From contig JAHIJO010000134.1 of NCBI GenBank assembly GCA_018898455.1, positions 1-34,381 on the forward strand: a DNA stretch of 34,381 nucleotides, given 5' to 3'. Position numbers and translations under genes: made by a program. The notes under the pieces were generated by a model. The model ran no database searches. It was given only the letters and a program-made list of their open reading frames with translations, and was not told the DNA's origin. The DNA is from Verrucomicrobiota bacterium. GTDB taxonomy: Bacteria; Verrucomicrobiota; Kiritimatiellia; JAAZAB01. This document shows positions 7,657 through 15,940 of the stretch, piece after piece (position 1 is the first letter of the stretch; each line of letters opens with the position of its first letter).

Positions 7657-8472
7657 TCACGTAAGAGCGAGGTACTGTTTGAGTATTTTCAAATCTCTTA
7701 TTGCCGTCGCGACCGGTTGTTCTTTGGCGGCGGGTCCCAGACACTCGATGGTGAAATATCCTCCGTATTCCGCACCACGCAACATGCGTAGAAGCTCCGA
7801 ATAGTCAACATAACCTTCATTCAACGCCTGAAAGTGCCAGCCGCCGGCTTTATCAATGTACCCGTTTTTAAGATGGGTATTGTAAATGCGACCACGAAAC
7901 GCATCCATCACACAAGGCATTGTTTCGCCGGCAAAAGCCATGTTAGAAAAATCAACCGTCAAACCGATCCGGTTGGAATCGGCCATTTCCAGCAATCGTT
8001 TTGACGATGCCAGTGTGTCGGTAAGCTGTCGCATGTGAGTCTCGAAAGCGAGCAGAACATCAAACTTCTCCGCCATGGGGATCAGATGCTTCAATGCCTC
8101 TTTTATGCAGTTCCAGTGCACCTCGGTTGCCTGCGCTGATGCAGGCGCGCCCGGTGTCATCTTTAGCAGTTTCGTTCCAAAAAGCGGCGCCAACCGCAAA
8201 TAGGTTTCTACCGCTTGAATCTGTTCCTCAAAACATTGCGGATCGGTGAAATTGTTGAACAATGAGAGCGCCGACACAGTCAACCCCGCTTCTCTGATCA
8301 AAACCGCAATCCGGTCAGCCTCTTTGCGGGCAGTCTCCATGTTGAAATGATGACCAAAACAGGCCAGCTCTATGGCCGGATAACCGGCCAGCACCGTTGT
8401 TTTTATCGCTTCCTCCAGGTTCAACGCAAACAAACTTTGACTGAAGAGCGAGATTTTATTTTGAGCGCTCAT
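7657..8472 (-). CDS. Sugar phosphate isomerase/epimerase-like TIM barrel protein
   Basis: A 271-residue protein of the xylose isomerase-like / AP endonuclease 2 superfamily. Metal-ligand candidates appear where the family has them: the Glu in LLAFETHMR, the Asp in IGLTVDFSN, the His in IYNTHLKNG, and the Glu in YFTIECLGP near the C-terminus. Members isomerise or epimerise sugars or inositol-like compounds. AAAGG lies 9 bases before the ATG. The gene is spaced 29 bp from the aldo/keto reductase, consistent with one transcript. The substrate cannot be told from sequence. Confidence 0.83.
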   Translation of the reverse strand: MSAQNKISLFSQSLFALNLEEAIKTTVLAGYPAIELACFGHHFNMETARKEADRIAVLIREAGLTVSALSLFNNFTDPQCFEEQIQAVETYLRLAPLFGTKLLKMTPGAPASAQATEVHWNCIKEALKHLIPMAEKFDVLLAFETHMRQLTDTLASSKRLLEMADSNRIGLTVDFSNMAFAGETMPCVMDAFRGRIYNTHLKNGYIDKAGGWHFQALNEGYVDYSELLRMLRGAEYGGYFTIECLGPAAKEQPVATAIRDLKILKQYLALT

Positions 8473-8512
8473 TTTCGATGCCTTTCAAAAGTTGGCAATT
8501 CGTCCCATGTCC

Positions 8513-9754
8513 TTACGCGTTCCGCGCCACTTCCATGGCGATCGCGGCCCAGCGGTCCAAGCGCTCCGGCTGTTGGTTCACGGTGGTGATGTCCTTGAGG
8601 ATGAACTCGCACCGGTTCCGACGGGTCTGCTTGGCCACGGTCTGGAGATTGGTGCGCACCAGTTTGTCATCGAACGATGTCATTGCCAGGTGCGCAGGGT
8701 TCGGCTTATATGAGAACACGTAGTCCGTCCCCATCCGCTCAGAGGCAGTCTCGACGTTGATCCAGGGGCTCATGGATACCTTCCGCAGGTTTTTCACGGT
8801 CCGCAAGATCCCCAGCTTGGTGTGCAGCGGCTCGCAGCAGCCGTAGTAGGTCAGACGATACCGCTCCATGAGCGGTCGCTCGTACTGGAGCGCAAACTCC
8901 TCGTGCATGTCGGGCGAGACCTCGGAGAATATCTGGGCCGTGGCGCAGCCCCACTGCTCCTTGGGCGTGACCTTGTGGCCGTCCGGATTCACGGACGGCA
9001 GTTCGTCCGTGATGCCCGGGCCACCAGATCCCACGCTCCAGTTGCCATTGCCCACGTCCAGCATGCCGAGCTCGGTCTGCTTGTCGACCACCTCGTTCAG
9101 GGCGTGCAGGAAGTTGCGCAGCAGCCGATGCACGAGCTCCGGTTTGTCGTACATGTCGGTGTAGAGCTGCTGGATGCCGTACCACTGGATCATCTGGTCC
9201 CACGGGGAATGCCACTGGGTAATGATGCCACGCTTCTTGACAGGGATCACGCCGTCAAAGATCTCGCACAACGTCCGGTAGTTCTGTTCCGTCGCCTTCC
9301 TGTCGAACCAGACCTTCGGCGTGACGATCTTGTCCGCATCGGCGAGCTCATGAATCACGGGGAGGTAGCCCACATCCTGGCCGTCCGGGCTTTGTTCCAA
9401 CTGTTTCTCGATGCCATAGTCCGCGTAGCTGCTGGTGGGCCCACCCACGATGCCGGAATAGATCGTGGGGTCAATGACCATGTCGCAGCGGAAGTGGTTC
9501 CACTGGTACAGCTCGCACCGGAGACCCCGTTCGATGCCCTGCGCGAAAGGGTCCTCGCACTGCAGGGTCAGCTCGCCGCCAGAGTTGAGCTCATGCCAGG
9601 GGATTTGGTTGATCCAGACCAGCGGCCGCGTGGGCTGGAGCTGGTTGAGCTGGTTCCAGAGCGCCGCGGTTTCCCTCTGCACCGGCAGGGTTCCGATCTC
9701 ACACTTCTTCCTGCCCAACTCGCGAAGAATGGACTGGTCTTTCTTATGGATCAT
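8513..9754 (-). CDS. URO-D-like protein, second paralogue; G+C-rich, probably acquired
   Basis: I chose the ATG at 9754 (413 residues, MIHKKDQS) because AAGGAG lies 8 bases upstream; a longer frame to 9835 only reads into the glycosidase gene. The start overlaps the 3' end of the GH95-like gene by 11 bases. The fold resembles the URO-D/methyltransferase group, with WHSPWDQMIQW, DMHEEFALQYERPLMERY and YYGCCEPLH in place of the usual H-x-C site. It is only distantly similar to the paralogue at 5569. Base use differs: a sampled 60-base line (8881-8940) has 37 G+C against 29 at 6301-6360, and a long antisense frame stays open, as expected from G+C-rich third positions. This suggests a later arrival in the operon. 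Confidence 0.72.
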   Translation of the reverse strand: MIHKKDQSILRELGRKKCEIGTLPVQRETAALWNQLNQLQPTRPLVWINQIPWHELNSGGELTLQCEDPFAQGIERGLRCELYQWNHFRCDMVIDPTIYSGIVGGPTSSYADYGIEKQLEQSPDGQDVGYLPVIHELADADKIVTPKVWFDRKATEQNYRTLCEIFDGVIPVKKRGIITQWHSPWDQMIQWYGIQQLYTDMYDKPELVHRLLRNFLHALNEVVDKQTELGMLDVGNGNWSVGSGGPGITDELPSVNPDGHKVTPKEQWGCATAQIFSEVSPDMHEEFALQYERPLMERYRLTYYGCCEPLHTKLGILRTVKNLRKVSMSPWINVETASERMGTDYVFSYKPNPAHLAMTSFDDKLVRTNLQTVAKQTRRNRCEFILKDITTVNQQPERLDRWAAIAMEVARNA

Positions 9755-12008
9755 GATGTCGGCTCCTTGTGTCTCGGCCTTCCATTTCGATCCGCGCGCC
9801 GGGTTCACAGACGAAAACATACTGGTCACCCTCACGCCGCTGATCCCTCACTCCATGCGCGTTGATGGTTGCCGGCGTGCCGCCAAACGGGTTGGCTAAC
9901 CGGGCAACTCCACCCTTTTCCGAGACAAAGGTGACGGAGCGTGTGCTGCCGCCTTCCCGTATAGCGGAGACGAGAAACGCCCCTTCGGCGCGCAATGTAT
10001 CGAAAGCCAAGTCCTTCCATTCGTCGGGAATTGCCGGAAAAACCGTGATCGCTCCACCGTGGCTCTGCAAAAGCATCTCCTGGATGCCGGCGGCGCAGGC
10101 AAAGTTGCCCTCAAGGGTGAAAGGCCGGTAGGTGAACGTCGAATATCCCTTGCCGCTCTGATCTCCGTTGCAGTGGAAACTATTCCGCAGGCAGAAGGCG
10201 GTGGCGAATATTTCCGCGGCGCGGGCCGCCTTTTCGCCATTGCGGGCACGGGCCGAGAGATTTACGAGCCAGGCGAAGCTGTATCCGCACCACTCGCCTG
10301 TTCCGGTCCGATCCAACTCGGCCAGTGCGGCAAGGATGGTTCGTTGCGCTTGAAGGCCGTCATCCCAACGAAACAATCCCAACGGATGAATCGCCATCAG
10401 ATGGGAGAAGTGCCGGTGCGAAAATGGCAAAGGATGTCCCTTTGCAACCAGCAGCCGGCCATCGTCTCCGCAGGCAAAATCCGGCATCTCGGAAAGCACC
10501 GAACGCCAGTGTTCGGCTTCTTCAGAAAGACAAAGGCATCCCGCCAGTTCAGCGGCTGCCCCAAAAAGCCAGCGGATCAAAGCCAAATCATAGTTGGTAA
10601 TCGTCGGGAAACAGGCTTCCATACGGTTCTCATGAATCTCCGGCGAAGCGCTCAAAGGGAGCGTTCGTTTGCCATCCGAATCCTTTTCTTCTGTAATCGC
10701 GGCCACGAAGGTAGCGGCATCTTTCAGATAGGGATAAGCCCGGTCACGCAGAAAACGGCGATCCGCGCTGTATCGCCAATGCAAATAAAAATGATGCGCC
10801 AGCCAGGCGCCGGTTGTCGCCGAATGACTCCACAAGCACCCTCCGCCGATGGGATTGTTGTTGAGATCCGCAACTCCGGGAACATTAAGTCCCGGTTTGC
10901 CAAAGAATCGCTTCGTCCAATCGAAACAATAGGAACGCGTTTCCCACAGCCAGTCGAGAAAACTCAACCCCTCCTCCAGATGGTTGGCGCTGTAGCAGGG
11001 CCAATAACTGAGTTCTGTGTTCAGGTCGTGATGGTAATCGCCTTTCCACGGCGGCACTTTGCCGTCATCGGCGATCCAAGGCCCCTGAAGATGGACGGGC
11101 GGAGCGCCCCGACGACTGGCGGCGCCAAACTTGTACTGCTCCAAAAACCACTGGCGTTCGATTATCTTATTAGGAAGACATACCGAAGATTTTTGCCAGT
11201 AGTCCTTCCACCAGCGACGATGGGGAACCGCCATTTTATCAAAACCGGATTGCAACACCTTTTCGACTCGTTGCCTGGCAACAGCCAACGGGTCTTTTCC
11301 TTCACTACTGGAGGCAACCGACCACGCCGCCTGCCATTGTTTCCCTTCCACCCGCCATCCCAAATAAACGGCAAAATGAAACCCCTGAAAACCATGTTGC
11401 GTAAAGGCCCTCCAACCGTCGCCGCTTGTTTCGACTGCCGATGGATACCCCAGTTTTGTCAACGGAATCTCATACTCAGAACACTTCGGTGCGTTTTGGC
11501 CTCCAAAGGGAGGAGCAATCAACCGGGTGGAAATCGAGTCCATTGAATCGATCGAGATGATTCCCACCGGCTGAAGCGCGTGAACAAACACCCGTATTTG
11601 AGTCCCCCGGCCAAATTTCAAGGACGCCATTGCACCCTCCAGGTCCAATCGCGCGTCCCCAAAGTTAGCGTTAAGGACGATCTCAATTCTTCCCGCGGGA
11701 ATTTTGGTTGGCCCGGCCGAACGGCAATAGGTCTGCCGATATAGCTCCTCCAGACGTTCCCAGTGTCCTTCTCGCTTCCATTGACACATCGTTTGGTAAG
11801 TGTACTCGGGGGAATGAAACTCGGGAACCGGACGCAGATCCCACAGATCGGTACGGTCCAGCGAGATATTTAGCGGCGCTCCATTGCCCCACACCAGCGC
11901 GCCCAGGAGTCCATTCCCAAGCGGCAAGCCTTCATCCCAGCTCATGGGGGGCGTGGCATAGCGTAATCCGTGTTCAGGCTTCAGACAACTGATTGTATTT
12001 GTGTTCAT
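9744..12008 (-). CDS. GH95-like glycoside hydrolase (alpha-L-fucosidase superfamily)
   Basis: 754 residues. The N-terminal domain has WDEGLPLGNGLLGALVWG, the family opening. The (alpha/alpha)6 barrel includes DLNTELSYWPCYSANHLEEG, SASPEIHEN and EWCGYSFAWLVNLSAR. Late in the barrel is FTLEGNFACAAGIQEMLLQS. In GH95 fucosidases (Bifidobacterium AfcA) two Asn, one Glu and one Asp are catalytic. Here the NYWP-like motif keeps one Asn, the SPE Glu is kept, and DGNF is EGNF, so specificity or chemistry may differ. No signal peptide is seen, suggesting cytoplasmic action. A good AAAGGA precedes ATG 12008. The last residues (GRDTRSRHHDP) read into the start region of the next gene, so the natural C-terminus may have been replaced. 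Confidence 0.82.
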   Translation of the reverse strand: MNTNTISCLKPEHGLRYATPPMSWDEGLPLGNGLLGALVWGNGAPLNISLDRTDLWDLRPVPEFHSPEYTYQTMCQWKREGHWERLEELYRQTYCRSAGPTKIPAGRIEIVLNANFGDARLDLEGAMASLKFGRGTQIRVFVHALQPVGIISIDSMDSISTRLIAPPFGGQNAPKCSEYEIPLTKLGYPSAVETSGDGWRAFTQHGFQGFHFAVYLGWRVEGKQWQAAWSVASSSEGKDPLAVARQRVEKVLQSGFDKMAVPHRRWWKDYWQKSSVCLPNKIIERQWFLEQYKFGAASRRGAPPVHLQGPWIADDGKVPPWKGDYHHDLNTELSYWPCYSANHLEEGLSFLDWLWETRSYCFDWTKRFFGKPGLNVPGVADLNNNPIGGGCLWSHSATTGAWLAHHFYLHWRYSADRRFLRDRAYPYLKDAATFVAAITEEKDSDGKRTLPLSASPEIHENRMEACFPTITNYDLALIRWLFGAAAELAGCLCLSEEAEHWRSVLSEMPDFACGDDGRLLVAKGHPLPFSHRHFSHLMAIHPLGLFRWDDGLQAQRTILAALAELDRTGTGEWCGYSFAWLVNLSARARNGEKAARAAEIFATAFCLRNSFHCNGDQSGKGYSTFTYRPFTLEGNFACAAGIQEMLLQSHGGAITVFPAIPDEWKDLAFDTLRAEGAFLVSAIREGGSTRSVTFVSEKGGVARLANPFGGTPATINAHGVRDQRREGDQYVFVCEPGARIEMEGRDTRSRHHDP

Positions 12009-12073
12009 AAAGAGCGTCCTTTTTGTTCGGTTTCACAGATAATCTCATATTTCCCCGGACCAAGTTTCAGCAT
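12005..12073 (-). pseudogene. Relic or tiny ORF coupled to the glycosidase start
   Basis: A 22-codon ORF (MLKLGPGKYEIICETEQKGRSL) ends in TGA overlapping the glycosidase ATG as ATGA. It is in frame with, and directly after, the stop codon of the M14-type gene. LKLGPGKYEIICE resembles the closing beta strand of large glycosidases. I infer it is the surviving 3' end of a gene once translationally coupled to the glycosidase and replaced upstream by the M14-type gene. It could also be a non-coding coincidence or a translated leader. Confidence 0.4.
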
Positions 12074-12079
12074 CGCTTC

Positions 12080-13096
12080 TCATTCATGAGCTTCCGCGAA
12101 TATTATCGCCAACCATGAGGCTTCTCTCACGATTGGCCTGGCGAACGAGCCGGAGTAGGCCATGACGTAGCCCTTGGCCGGCGACGGTACCGAAGCCACC
12201 TTGGTGCCCACTGCGTCCACGAGAATGGCAATTTCTTCTCCGCGTTCGACTTCCTTGCCAACCTCGACGAGCGGACGCAGGAAGCCGCCTCTTACGCACT
12301 CCGCATTAACCCATTTCAGGTCCCGTTTCCCGATCATGGGGACCCCATGCTGTTCTTCGATCCGTCCGTCAACCATGTTGAAGGTTCTCATGACATTGAG
12401 AACGCCCCTGAGTCCTATCTCGACTTCGGTTCTGCCGACGATGTATTGCGATTGCAGCTCGACAAGTAATGCCGGCAAACCATGACACGGCGCGGTTGCC
12501 GCGAAACTAGTACTAATCTCTGACTCTCCTGCGCGCTGTCGGCCGCCGGCGATCCCGAATACTTCGGCCATGCGCCGCATTTCCTGGTTGACGTGTTCAT
12601 TCTCGACCTCGTAGAAATAGGTGAAAGGCACGGCAACGCTCGCGTGGCTCAACGCATGGAAGTTGATGGCATAGTCTGCCCGCTTCGCGATCTGAAAAAC
12701 GAAATGGCAAATCTGCCGGTTCATAGTACCCGTGGAATTCCCCGGATACCCCCTGTTATTGTCGAACTGATCATGGGGATTGAAGCCGGAGCATAACCTG
12801 AAGGAAGGAACATTCACGATCGGAATGGCGATCAGTGAACCACGAAGCCTCTCGGGATCAACGATTTCGCGCGTAAGTCTTTGCAGTATCTCCGTTCCGG
12901 CAACCTCGCTGCCGTGCGTCGCCGCATCCAGGTAGAGGGTCGGCCCCTCATGCCTGCCCCGGACGAGGATCAGCGGAATCTCAACTGCGGCGCCGTCCGG
13001 ATAGAAGGCATTCGGAACAGCGACCCTTCCATAGGCCAGTGTCCCCGGCTCGGCGGCGATACCGGCAACCTCAAGACAGTGGTCAGGCGCACTCAT
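12080..13096 (-). CDS. Succinylglutamate desuccinylase/aspartoacylase family (M14-like) metallohydrolase
   Basis: 338 residues. Zinc ligands are His61 and Glu64 in ATHGSEVAGTE and His147 in INFHALSHA. Substrate-binding Asn/Arg lie in FDNNRGYPG (111-119), and the catalytic Glu is probably E213 in LLVELQSQ. A C-terminal domain (about 255-330) with the KEVERGEEIAILVD and SPAKGYVM pattern resembles a lipoyl/biotinyl-like barrel, as in AstE-type proteins. It should cleave an N-acyl or amide bond in the cytoplasm. AAGGGGAA precedes the ATG. It lies between the operon-leading oxidoreductase and the glycosidase. A sampled line (12241-12300) has 38 of 60 G+C, higher than the glycosidase (31 of 60 at 10921-10980), hinting at separate origin. 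Confidence 0.85.
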   Translation of the reverse strand: MSAPDHCLEVAGIAAEPGTLAYGRVAVPNAFYPDGAAVEIPLILVRGRHEGPTLYLDAATHGSEVAGTEILQRLTREIVDPERLRGSLIAIPIVNVPSFRLCSGFNPHDQFDNNRGYPGNSTGTMNRQICHFVFQIAKRADYAINFHALSHASVAVPFTYFYEVENEHVNQEMRRMAEVFGIAGGRQRAGESEISTSFAATAPCHGLPALLVELQSQYIVGRTEVEIGLRGVLNVMRTFNMVDGRIEEQHGVPMIGKRDLKWVNAECVRGGFLRPLVEVGKEVERGEEIAILVDAVGTKVASVPSPAKGYVMAYSGSFARPIVREASWLAIIFAEAHE

Positions 13097-13151
13097 TTCA
13101 ATTCCCCTTGTTTACTCTGTTATATATTTAAATTCTACTTGATTTGTTGGA

Positions 13152-14393
13152 TTAATTACCTTTTGAAGACAGATTCTTGAGCGCGGCCGAATTGTACGTG
13201 ATTATCTTGCCGGTGCGAACACTCTCGTCGGCGGCAAAGGCCACCATGCTCGCCCTGGCGCCTGCTTCAAGCGTAGCCAACGGTTTCTCCCCCAACTCGA
13301 CACTCTTCAAAAAGCCGGCGACAATCGCCAGATCGCCTCCTCCGTGCCCATCGGTTTGCGGCAGAGGGATTTTTTGGGGCTTGGCATCCTTCCAATAATT
13401 TTGCAGCAACAGTTCCCCTTTCTCCAGGTTGCCTTCCAAATATCCATCCGTGCCAAATATGCGGATGTCACGTCCAGGAGCGCCGCTCATCGTAGCCAGC
13501 GTGAAAACACCCTGGGTGCCGTCGGTGAACCGCAAATTGACAGCTTGATGATCCATGATGTCGGCATCGGAGTGGAACACACAGGCGTCAAGTTCCCCCC
13601 AGGACGCGTCCTTAAACTGTTGACCGTGAATAGTGTTTAGCGTGCTTGACCCGGCGAAGCGCCAGGGGCAATTCGACAGAACGCACGACCGGCATTGTTT
13701 TGAGGTCTCCCTCAGCGGAGTAAAATGCCGTCCCCCAAAGGAGAAAATCTCCGAGACCTCCGCCTGGCCTTCTTTGAACCACAACATCAGATCCAAGTCA
13801 TGGGAGCATTTTTCATTCATGAATCCGCCGGTGTATTGTCGTTTCCGGTGCCAACTTCGGCAGACGACTGCACCATGTATGAGGCTCAGGCGCTCATTCA
13901 TTTGAATCATGACCAGTTTTCCCAAAACACCAGAGTCAACTATTTCTTTGATTTTGTGGTAAAATACTGAATATCGCAACACAAATCCAACTTGTATGGT
14001 CTTGTCGGTGGAACTCGCTATCCGCAGCAGTTTCAACACGTCCGCCCCGGTCGTGGCAATCGGTTTCTCCAGAAAAATATGACTGCCTAAATGCGCCGCC
14101 TTGGCAAAGATCTCCAAATGCGTCCAATCCGGCGTCATGATGAACACGATAGGCGGATGGGAGGGCGGAATTCCCTCCAACGCCTCATCAATGGAGGAAC
14201 ATATTTTGGTGTCCGGTGTTCCGAACTCCTTGAGCCGCATCTTGATAACCTCATGTCCGCCCGTGTTGTCCTCGGCAATCGCGGATACTTTCCGGCCCAG
14301 ATCCTTTGTGAGAAGTTCTGTGAAAAAAAGCCCGCGGGCACCACCGCCGGCGATGATAATCCCATCTCCCATATCTTGCTTTCTCATCTTCAT
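13152..14393 (-). CDS. Gfo/Idh/MocA family oxidoreductase, first gene of catabolic operon
   Basis: I chose ATG 14393 (413 residues). The longest frame starts at 14504, inside the divergent regulator gene, and its extra residues fit no Rossmann domain. The nucleotide-binding loop is AGGGARG near residue 14. The family motif EKPIAT follows HIFL, and the C-terminal domain includes KCSHDLDLMLWF with the catalytic-type His. An unusual Cys cluster (QCRSCVLSNCPW) in the insert region may bind metal. Such enzymes oxidise or reduce sugars and their derivatives with NAD(P). As the promoter-proximal gene opposite an AraC regulator it probably starts the pathway. Confidence 0.85.
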   Translation of the reverse strand: MKMRKQDMGDGIIIAGGGARGLFFTELLTKDLGRKVSAIAEDNTGGHEVIKMRLKEFGTPDTKICSSIDEALEGIPPSHPPIVFIMTPDWTHLEIFAKAAHLGSHIFLEKPIATTGADVLKLLRIASSTDKTIQVGFVLRYSVFYHKIKEIVDSGVLGKLVMIQMNERLSLIHGAVVCRSWHRKRQYTGGFMNEKCSHDLDLMLWFKEGQAEVSEIFSFGGRHFTPLRETSKQCRSCVLSNCPWRFAGSSTLNTIHGQQFKDASWGELDACVFHSDADIMDHQAVNLRFTDGTQGVFTLATMSGAPGRDIRIFGTDGYLEGNLEKGELLLQNYWKDAKPQKIPLPQTDGHGGGDLAIVAGFLKSVELGEKPLATLEAGARASMVAFAADESVRTGKIITYNSAALKNLSSKGN

Positions 14394-14462
14394 TGTTCCA
14401 TCATCCCGCAAGCTTACTTTCTTGTTGAATTTACGACCAAAATACCCGAGAATTAATTTATT
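14394..14462. promoter_or_regulatory. Divergent promoter region between operon and AraC regulator
   Basis: Only 69 bp separate the two divergent starts. It is AT-rich towards the regulator side (AATTAATTTATT just before 14463). I cannot name convincing -35/-10 boxes or an operator. By analogy with other AraC-family loci the regulator should bind here or just beside it. Confidence 0.5.
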
Positions 14463-15278
14463 GTGAATGGCAAGTTGTCTCAAAAGTTTGTCACTTCGTC
14501 TCACGTCAGGATAGTTGGATTCAAGCCGTGGAACGACTATAATCTGAGCTCATGGTCTGCGGGCCAAAAGGTAAAGTTTCACAGCCATCCCTATTTTCAG
14601 ACTATCCAAGTTCTGGATGGGCAATTGGAAGTGGATTATGGCGACGGATGGAAGGTGATTGACCCCGGCTATGTTCATATATTGCCTCCCGACCGCAGTC
14701 ACAGGCTTCAAACAAGTACCGGGCACCGGCAATTCGGACTTAATTTCACTGTCAAGGCCGACAAGATGGGATTGATGACTGCAGTGAACAGGATGTTTCC
14801 CGTCCCAACTATCCAATGCATGCATTTTCTTGCAGCTTGGGATGAGAAATTGACGGAAAACTCTTCTTCGGCATCCAGCGCAAAACTGCGTCTGCTTCAC
14901 ACTCTTGAAGAATGGACGATAAATCTTATCGAAACTAAGGAAAAAAGCTCCCATGATCCGGAAGCCATGCGTCTTGCCAAGATTATCGAGACTTGGAACT
15001 GCCGTTCCATAAACGTGGCGGATGTCGCTAAAGGGATTAATTGCAGTCGGGCAAAAGCACAACGGATTTGCAATAGGCGCTTCGGATGCGGAATTATGAA
15101 ACTCCACGAGAAGATGCGTATGGAAGAAGCATCCCGCCTTCTGCTGAATTCCGGCCTGCGCATCGGCGAGGTTGCCGACACGTGTGGATTCGGCGACATA
15201 TATAGTTTCAGCCGGGCCTTTACCAGAGCCGTCGGGGTCCCGCCTAGCATATTCAAGCATAGAATAAAAAACGGTTAA
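14463..15278 (+). CDS. AraC family transcriptional regulator
   Basis: 271 residues starting at GTG 14463; an in-frame TAA just upstream and no nearby ATG fix this start. The N-terminal cupin sensor has HSHPYFQTIQVLDGQLEV and a later HILPPDRSH strand. The C-terminal double helix-turn-helix runs from about 178: DVAKGINCSRAKAQRICNRR for the first and IGEVADTCGFGDIYSFSRAF for the second, ending in the usual GVPPSIFKHR. It faces the seven-gene catabolic operon, so it most likely activates that operon in response to a sugar. The ligand is unknown. It is followed by a 199-bp gap to a convergent gene. Confidence 0.9.
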   Translation: MNGKLSQKFVTSSHVRIVGFKPWNDYNLSSWSAGQKVKFHSHPYFQTIQVLDGQLEVDYGDGWKVIDPGYVHILPPDRSHRLQTSTGHRQFGLNFTVKADKMGLMTAVNRMFPVPTIQCMHFLAAWDEKLTENSSSASSAKLRLLHTLEEWTINLIETKEKSSHDPEAMRLAKIIETWNCRSINVADVAKGINCSRAKAQRICNRRFGCGIMKLHEKMRMEEASRLLLNSGLRIGEVADTCGFGDIYSFSRAFTRAVGVPPSIFKHRIKNG

Positions 15279-15477
15279 GCAACTGAACTATGAAGAATGG
15301 TAGCAGTTCTGTCCCTGAATGGATGTTCTTGCGGCTGCTCCGGCAATCACAAACATGCATGCCGGCGCATGTCGCTCCGGATTAATAACTATTTCCGGTG
15401 TGCTTCCCGGGCCCAACTTCCTGTCGCTTATACCGAAATATCCAATGATTCGTTCTACCCTCCCTGAAAATATGCCG

Positions 15478-15858
15478 TTATGACAATCCATTATGCCATT
15501 CTACACGAACTTTACCTTTTACTGTTCCGCAAGTATCAATAATTCTGCAATCATCGGGATAATGGGACTGTTTATAGGTAATTAATTTAGAAATGATGAT
15601 GGACTTATCGTGATATTTTAATTCCTTCCAGAAATTCGGGTTGCTGGATTCCATATCTGAAAGGACTGCATTATAAAATTTGTCGGGTATGGGAATTCCA
15701 ATTGACCGATTCCACGCCACATGCGAAAGGAGCAGCGTGGCAGCGGCGGCTTCAGATGATGGAATGTTTTCAGGATGGACAAATATGGTCAATGCCATTT
15801 CCTTGAGGATGACCGACATTTTGGTTGCTTCTGAAGATGGTTTATTCTTTGGGCTCAT
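15478..15858 (-). CDS. Hypothetical protein
   Basis: A 126-residue soluble protein I cannot assign to a named family. The sequence looks coding: HPENIPSSEAAAATLLLSHVAWNRSIG is helix-like and reads like part of a recurrent bacterial family, followed by a mixed Lys/Tyr-rich C-terminal half ending VKGKVRVEWHNGLS. No signal peptide or membrane segment is visible. The ATG at 15858 lacks a clear Shine-Dalgarno; inner Met codons at residues 14 and 21 are alternatives. It is convergent with the AraC regulator and 82 bp downstream of the flavin-reductase-like gene on the same strand. Confidence 0.6.
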   Translation of the reverse strand: MSPKNKPSSEATKMSVILKEMALTIFVHPENIPSSEAAAATLLLSHVAWNRSIGIPIPDKFYNAVLSDMESSNPNFWKELKYHDKSIIISKLITYKQSHYPDDCRIIDTCGTVKGKVRVEWHNGLS

Positions 15859-15940
15859 AGGCTGGTCATTCTTCAGGGTGAAATTCCGTTTGGCGCCGCA
15901 TTATATTCATGGCATATTGATAGGCAGCGTTGTGAGGTGG

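Noticed and set aside
8822-9865. 347-codon plus-strand ORF
   Set aside because: It is antisense to the G+C-rich URO-D-like gene, is low-complexity in His/Arg/Val/Asp, and shows no family motifs; it is a composition artefact.
10059-11546. 495-codon plus-strand ORF
   Set aside because: It lies fully opposite the GH95-like gene, which has clear motifs; the antisense product resembles nothing.
15288-15491. 67-codon minus-strand ORF
   Set aside because: It is a short frame in a convergent gap with no motif and overlaps the end of the better hypothetical gene.
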